Shown: in pieces, positions 59,236 to 64,000 of the stretch | How the letters are laid out: every line of letters begins with the position of its first letter | Numbering within the stretch: position 1 is the first letter of the stretch | Source of the DNA: Centrapalus pauciflorus | Taxonomy: Eukaryota > Streptophyta > Magnoliopsida > Asterales > Asteraceae | Assembly (NCBI GenBank): GCA_020465985.1 | Contig: JAANYP010002834.1 | Location: 1 to 64,000 of the forward strand | Reading direction: 5' to 3' | DNA length: 64,000 nucleotides | Notes under the pieces: model-generated | Told to the model about the DNA's origin: nothing | Seen by the model: the letters and a program-made list of their open reading frames with translations, nothing else | Database searches by the model: none | Position numbers and translations under genes: made by a program

Positions 59236-59613
59236 TTTGTTTTTAATTATTCTCCCTTATTCTATGAGAAAAACACTTATTAAATGTGCTTATTTAAAGG
59301 GGAGACACTGTATCATTAGATGTTGTTCATTTATCAACTAACAGCTTGAGACTATTCTCAAGCTGCTAGTTCATTTTCTCGAACTGTAAGTTGTTTCACT
59401 TGGTCTGTCAAGTGTGCAGAGCATTTCCGTCATTACTAAGGAGATTGTGCGCGGGACAATATATTTTTGAAAAGCCAACCCTTAAAAGTGCCGGTTTCGT
59501 TTGATTGCAACTATCAGTTGCAAAAATATCTTCCTCAATCTTCTCACTTTCTCTCTCTGTGTGATTCTCACACAGTCGTTCAAAACCCTAAATCCTCGCC
59601 TTTGTGATCACCA
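59236..59613 (+). promoter_or_regulatory. Element E pol-to-aORF interval: CAAGCTGCTAGTTC motifs and promoter
   Basis: A PPT-like AAAGGGGAGA (about 59296) is followed by AACAGCTTGAGA, CTCAAGCTGCTAGTTC and CTCGAACTGTAAGTTG (59336-59400), the same units as in the LTR of E. A TATA-like TATATTTTT begins at 59460. The leader is rich in C/T (TTCTCACTTTCTCTCTCT) and has a telo-box AAACCCTAA (59583-59591) 23 bp before the ATG. It looks like the promoter of an ordinary plant gene. Confidence 0.65.
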
Positions 59614-62364
59614 ATGGAGTTTGTTAAAGAACACAACTGCCTTTCCTACTCTCTCAAACACGCTGAACTACATCCATTCCATGATATGATGGATTTTCTA
59701 CGTGGGTCCAATACACATTATGCTCTAACTGTCAATCCCACTATATACATCTCACATATAGAGCAGTTTTGGAAATCAGCCACTGTAAATACCCATGAGG
59801 GAGTCACTTCTTTTGCATCCACCATTGATGGTAATCCCATTACCATCACCGAGGAGACTATACGACAACATCTGCATCTTCAAGATGCCATAGTATATCT
59901 GATCTCTCCCTTACTGCTTTACATGAATGTCTTTTTGAAATCGGGTATAGGGGCCCAACAAACTCTTTTACCTTCTATAAAGCACATTTTGGTCCTAAAT
60001 GGAAATATCTTGTACATATTATTCAGCAGTGTTTAAGCCCTAAAAGGACTGGTTGGTCTGAATTTTCTTCCAATATTTTCCACTGCCTTAGTGTGCTTAT
60101 CCACAGGCCAACAGTTCAATTTTTCTAATATGATTTTTCAAGGAATGCTAAGGCACCATGCCTTAACGAATTGGAAATTTTTTATGTATCCACGGTTTTT
60201 GGTAGAAATAATTGCAAAATCTTGCAATACTCTTAAAGTACATAAAAGGATACATGTTTCCCATAGGCACTCTTTACCTACTATTAAAAGACTTTTAAAA
60301 CCAAGTGCCATTTTTCACAGTATAGATGTCCCTTTGCCTCATGCAATGCAGGATGTCTATCCAAGAAACAGAGGAGAGGGTCCTGAGCAGGCTCAACCAA
60401 CTATTACTGCTTCACCCCCAGGACCCCAACCCACTCCTCATGATACAAATATTTCATCTGCTCCTTCTTCTATACATATCTCCCTAGCCCCATCACTAAA
60501 AATATATAAACGACAAAGGATTGTAAGAGCTCTTTCCTCCTCAGTCCAATCCCCAGAGCCAAATAGCTCTGTGCAAGAGGACACTCTTGCACAGAATATC
60601 GATAGGGAACCCATTGAGGACACTCCCACCCTCACGTTGGAGGTGAACATTCCATCTGAGGATAATCATATGGGATTTGTGGTTGGTGCTACTGATGTCT
60701 CTACACAAGGGGCACAGGACAGTACCAACATCTCTAAGACCACACCCATGGCAACAAAGGGTGTGCAAGCACCTTCTGGAAGTCCCCAGTACCAAGAACA
60801 AAGGGGCCTAGATGTTTCTACTTCTGGAATTGATGCCAGTGATAGATCTCAAATTCCACTATCATTTGAAGATCTTGAGGCTAGTCTGCAACTTATGGCA
60901 TTGACGGATCAACAACTGAAACCTGTTGTAGCCATTTTGGAATAGTACAAGTCCATAATAGCTTCACAGGGTTCACAAATCACAGTTCTGCAACAACTCA
61001 CAACAGTCCAACAACAGAAACTTGCCTAGTTTCAGCTTGGGTTGAAGTTATATGGTACCAAGATTGTGCAGCTTGAGAAGATGGTTCAAACCCTACTTGC
61101 AAAGGTTTTTGGTCCCCCTGATCAAACCAATGCATCCAAAAAGGGGGAGAATCAGGAGATCCCAATTCCAGTCCAAACAGCCTCAACTTCACCAACAACA
61201 GCTTCAGATTCTAGGCTAACAGTCGCAACAGTTTCTCAAGCTGTTAGTCTAGATACTCACGCTGTTCCTATTAAGACAAGTGGAGTGTCTATCAGAGAAG
61301 GTACTCAAGCTCCTGCCCCAGCAGTCCAAGCCACATTAACAGATAATGGAAAGGGGATTTTGATTGAGCCTCCAAAGATTAAATTTATTTCAAAAGAAGC
61401 CCAAGTTGCTCATGATGCTGAATTGGCCAGAAGATTGGCAGAAGAACAGGATCAGATCCTAGACCAGCAAGCCCAGGAACCAATAGGAGATGATGAAACC
61501 CTAGGAGACTACCTAAGAAGGTTTATGGTCAAAGAAAGCCAGAAATAGAGGAAAAGGCCAAGAGGGCCTTCAAAGGCAGAACACAGAACATTTTTGATCA
61601 ATTTCTCTGCAACATCTGGTGTATCCAAGGTAATTGCTCAATCCTGGTCAACAGAGAAGCTTCAGGCTTTATTTGACAGAGAAAAAGAAAAAGAAAAAGC
61701 TTCCAAACCCTCCCAACAAGTCCAAGATCCACAAGTCCTCTCTCAAACTGTTGCTGATGCTCCTCAACCTGAAACTATCCAATAAGCAAAGTTTGATCAA
61801 GTTAAGAGAGTGTTGTTTGACCAACAACTACAAAAGGCTATGGAGATTGAAAAGACCCTTGATCAGCATGACTTCTCCAAACCTCCAATTATTTACTGGT
61901 ATGCTAAGTCAATAGGTGATATTGATTTAGTATATCATTCTGTAATCAAAAGAGAAGCTTGTCCAGAGGAAGAATACAAGAGCCTAATCCAACTACTTCA
62001 AAGAATGACTAGAGATAAGCTGGCACAAATGCATAATATTGGAACTGCCAGTCACTCCAGGTCACCAATTGTATGGGTTCAGACAAATTTAAAAGATCTC
62101 AGCAGCATTTTTGATCCAGAATCCACCAGAGTGGACATAGAAGCTGCCAAGGAAATGAAGATGGTACAGGTTGATTTGTATGCAAAATCTATGACATATA
62201 GACTCAAGCTTGCAGACAGATCCAGCAGATTCTACAATTTTGAATTCCTTGATTTGCCAAAAGCATGGCTACTCCAAATGAGCTCAATAAAGATTGAATG
62301 TGATAAAGCAGAGTTAAAGAGAGATTTCATTAAAGCAATAAGGCAGAAACTTTCACAGTTGTAA
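59614..62364 (+). pseudogene. Element E third ORF (aORF)
   Basis: It starts at 59614 (MEFVKEHNCLSYSLKH). The N-terminal domain is the clearest of the window: MMDFLRGSNTHYAL, ISHIEQFWKSA, DGNPITITEETIRQHL, then in another frame (about 59890-60090) SLTALHECLFEIGY, and back to FNFSNMIFQGM and KFFMYPRFL. The domain matches the family common in Asteraceae repeats. Stops at 60943, 61027, 61546 and 61783. The middle is S/T/P-rich. A coiled coil lies at 60850-61110 (TVLQQLTTVQQQKLA, KIVQLEKMVQTLL). The C-terminal part (61810-62364) is helical and charged. The stop is about 90 bp before the polypurine tract. Full length would be about 920 residues. Confidence 0.8.
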
Positions 62365-62456
62365 GTTTTTGGATGCCTTAGTTTGTATATAACAGTTTTA
62401 CTTTGTTTTATTTCCTTATTTGTATAGAAACTTAAAGTCTTGTGTAAAGAATTTTA

Positions 62457-62470
62457 AGTTAGGGGGAGAT
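62457..62470 (+). other. Polypurine tract of element E
   Basis: AGTTAGGGGGAGAT before the 3' LTR. Confidence 0.85.
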
Positions 62471-63127
62471 TGTTGGGAAATAATCTAAGTATGTCAAGTT
62501 GTTAGTTAGATTTCTCAAGTTGTTAGTAGTATTTCTGTGTAATTAAAAAGTTCGAGCTGCCAGTTCAACAAACTCGAGCTGCTAGTTCAAAAGTTCAAGC
62601 TCCCAGAGTTAAAAGTTCAAGCTGCTCAACAGATTGATAACAGAAAGTGCTGAAATTCAGGAAGTGATATATATTTCAAGATTTGAAGATCTTCCAAGCA
62701 TATCTACTACCAGAGAAATCAGAGTCCATCAAGGAAAACAAATCAGAAGGCTATAAATATAGATAGACTAGGTCTTTCTAGCGTCTGTGTAAGTTTGTAA
62801 TTGTGGTGCTTAAAATTTTCATTGTATTTTTGTATTCTGATAAGTTTCTCAAGCCTCTAAGGTTGTAAAACCCTAAGAACAATCTGTGTTCTTCGTCTAA
62901 TCAAAACAGAATAGAGGTGATTGTAATCAGAGATTTTGGCAATATAAAGGTTTTGATATTGGTTATATTTATTTGAATATCTGTTCTTTATTGTTCTGAA
63001 AGTTTTCTTAAAACAATTAAGTGTTATTCCGCAAACTTCTTAATTGGACTTTGATTCAAAACAAGGTTATTGGTTTAAACTCTGATATATTAAAACCAGT
63101 TAATCTTAGGTGATTTTGATCTTGACA
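62471..63127 (+). repeat. 3' LTR of element E (657 bp)
   Basis: TGTTGGGAAAT to ATCTTGACA, followed by the AGTTG target duplication (63128-63132). Confidence 0.95.
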
Positions 63128-63132
63128 AGTTG

Positions 63133-63686
63133 AATATAAGTGTTAATCGAGTTGACTCAAACATTCATTCGAGTTTGGTTAAACATATTCGAGTTGGTTT
63201 TTAAACTCATTCAAGTTTGATTAAAATCCCATTCGAGTTTGATTAAACAAAAATCAAGTGAAATTCAAGTTGTTTCGAGTTTTATCATATATAATCCAAG
63301 TTTAATCAAACACAAATCAAGTTCATTCGAGTTGATTAACTTGGCATTCTAGTTTCATTCCCTTCTCATTCGAGTTTCACCAACTTGTCATCCGAGTTTC
63401 ATTTCCAATCAATTGTTTGATTCTTTATAGATTCGAGTTTGATAAGCTTCCATTCGAGTTTCACTCTTGTTCATTCGAATTGATCCATTCTTTTATTGAG
63501 TTTTATAGCTCTTTCATTCGAGTTTTACTACTCATTATTCGAGTTTGATCCCATACTATTCAAGTTTCACTCCTTTTAATTTGAGTTTGATCATACTTGT
63601 CACAAGTTTGATCAATTTTTCACATTCATTTCAAATCAATCAAAATCCATTAAAAGATCTTGGAAGATTCTGTTTAATCTTTCACA
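63133..63686 (+). promoter_or_regulatory. Gag leader of element G, right part, with TCGAGTT array
   Basis: About 13 exact TCGAGTT units (mostly ATTCGAGTTT or ATTCGAGTTG) and about eight one-base variants (TCAAGTT, CCGAGTT), 20-30 bp apart, from 63140 to 63600. No gene. It continues the leader that starts at 51881. Confidence 0.8.
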
Positions 63687-64000
63687 ATGTCAAAAGATGC
63701 ATTAGCCATGGGGTCGGAAACCAAACCTCCTATTCTCTACAGAGGTGAATATGTTCAATGGAGGGAACGGTTTCTGGAATTTATCAGTTTCCATGACTTA
63801 TCTGAGGAAATGTTGAAATCCCTAAATGATGGACCAGCAGTATTTCTTGAAATAATTCAAGTTGTTCCAACCGGTAATCCTCCAATACCGGAGAGAACTC
63901 TAAAGCTTATCGATCTGAATGAAGCTCAGAAAAGAAGAAAGCTGGGAGACAAAACTGCCAGAATGCTCTTACTGATTTCTATTCCAAATGACATCGATAT
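63687..64000 (+). CDS. gag: Element G gag, N-terminal part, cut by window edge
   Basis: Open from ATG 63687 to the edge, about 104 codons without a stop. MSKDALAMGSETKPPILYRGEY then QWRERFLEFISFHDL is the usual copia Gag start; the same YRGxYxxWxxRFLxFI pattern begins Gag of F. The ATG follows directly on the motif-rich leader. No zinc knuckle is in view because only the capsid N-terminus lies in the window. It is the only gag start here with no visible damage, but too little is present to judge whether G is intact. Confidence 0.85.
   Translation, partial: MSKDALAMGSETKPPILYRGEYVQWRERFLEFISFHDLSEEMLKSLNDGPAVFLEIIQVVPTGNPPIPERTLKLIDLNEAQKRRKLGDKTARMLLLISIPNDID

Larger units (their letters stand above)
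52420..63127 (+). mobile_element. Element E: complete Ty1/copia (Sirevirus-like) element, 10.7 kb, nested in G
   Basis: LTRs of 656 and 657 bp, target duplications AGTTG (52415-52419 and 63128-63132), primer site, gag, pol, promoter-like interval, aORF and polypurine tract. My hand alignment gives about 27 substitutions and one indel (about 96% identity), slightly older than D. All coding regions are broken, and the RT active site is altered. Confidence 0.95.
51583..64000 (+). mobile_element. Element G: Ty1/copia element, 3' part beyond the window, host of element E
   Basis: The 5' LTR (51583-51865) and primer site are followed by a leader split by element E, and by a gag start at 63687 running off the right edge. 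It is inserted into the Ty3/gypsy fragment; CGCTT (51578-51582) is the expected left target duplication. The LTR resembles that of B, and the TCGAGTT motif of its leader matches the interval before the aORF of B. Confidence 0.85.

Overview
The window looks like repeat-dense nuclear DNA of a flowering plant. Almost every base can be assigned to a transposable element, and I found no convincing host gene, rRNA, tRNA or CRISPR array. At least seven LTR retrotransposons or pieces of them (called A, B, C, D, E, F, G, H here) belong to Ty1/copia. Their primer-binding sites match the initiator-tRNA-Met type (TGGTATCAGAGCC), integrase precedes reverse transcriptase, and the protease reads DSGCS-x-HM. 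The large Gag with zinc knuckles and coiled coils, the YVDDIIFGS motif and an extra 3' ORF point to the Sirevirus (SIRE/Maximus) lineage. The extra ORF resembles proteins that are common, and usually misnamed, in Asteraceae assemblies. I therefore favour an asterid host, with modest confidence.

Layout. Element A (minus strand, 1-12510) runs off the left edge and is inserted in the pol gene of element B (plus strand, 12511 to about 19180). A short piece C follows (plus, about 19181-20046). Element F (minus, about 20047-48123) is split by two insertions. One is a 5.86-kb CACTA DNA transposon (20842-26696, target duplication TTA). The other is the complete element D (plus, 30004-43583, two 1108-bp LTRs, target duplication CTTTG). 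Beyond F lie H, a decayed fragment (minus, 48124 to about 49870), and a Ty3/gypsy gag fragment (about 49871-51582). Element G (plus, 51583 to the right edge) follows, with the complete element E (52420-63127, target duplication AGTTG) inserted in its leader.

Within an element, LTR, primer site, gag, pol, an untranslated interval, a third long ORF (called aORF here), polypurine tract and LTR follow one another on one strand. All copies carry stops and frameshifts, so any activity would need better copies elsewhere in the genome.

The most interesting signal is a shared design. The interval before each aORF looks like an independent plant promoter: TATA box, pyrimidine-rich leader, and in some cases intron borders. 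It also carries a cluster of a short motif that differs between families but matches the cluster in the same family's LTR or gag leader. The clusters sit on the same side of the TATA box in both places: downstream in A, B/G and F, upstream in D and E. This suggests an element-encoded regulator and its own binding sites evolving together, a hypothesis that can be tested by computation and binding assays.
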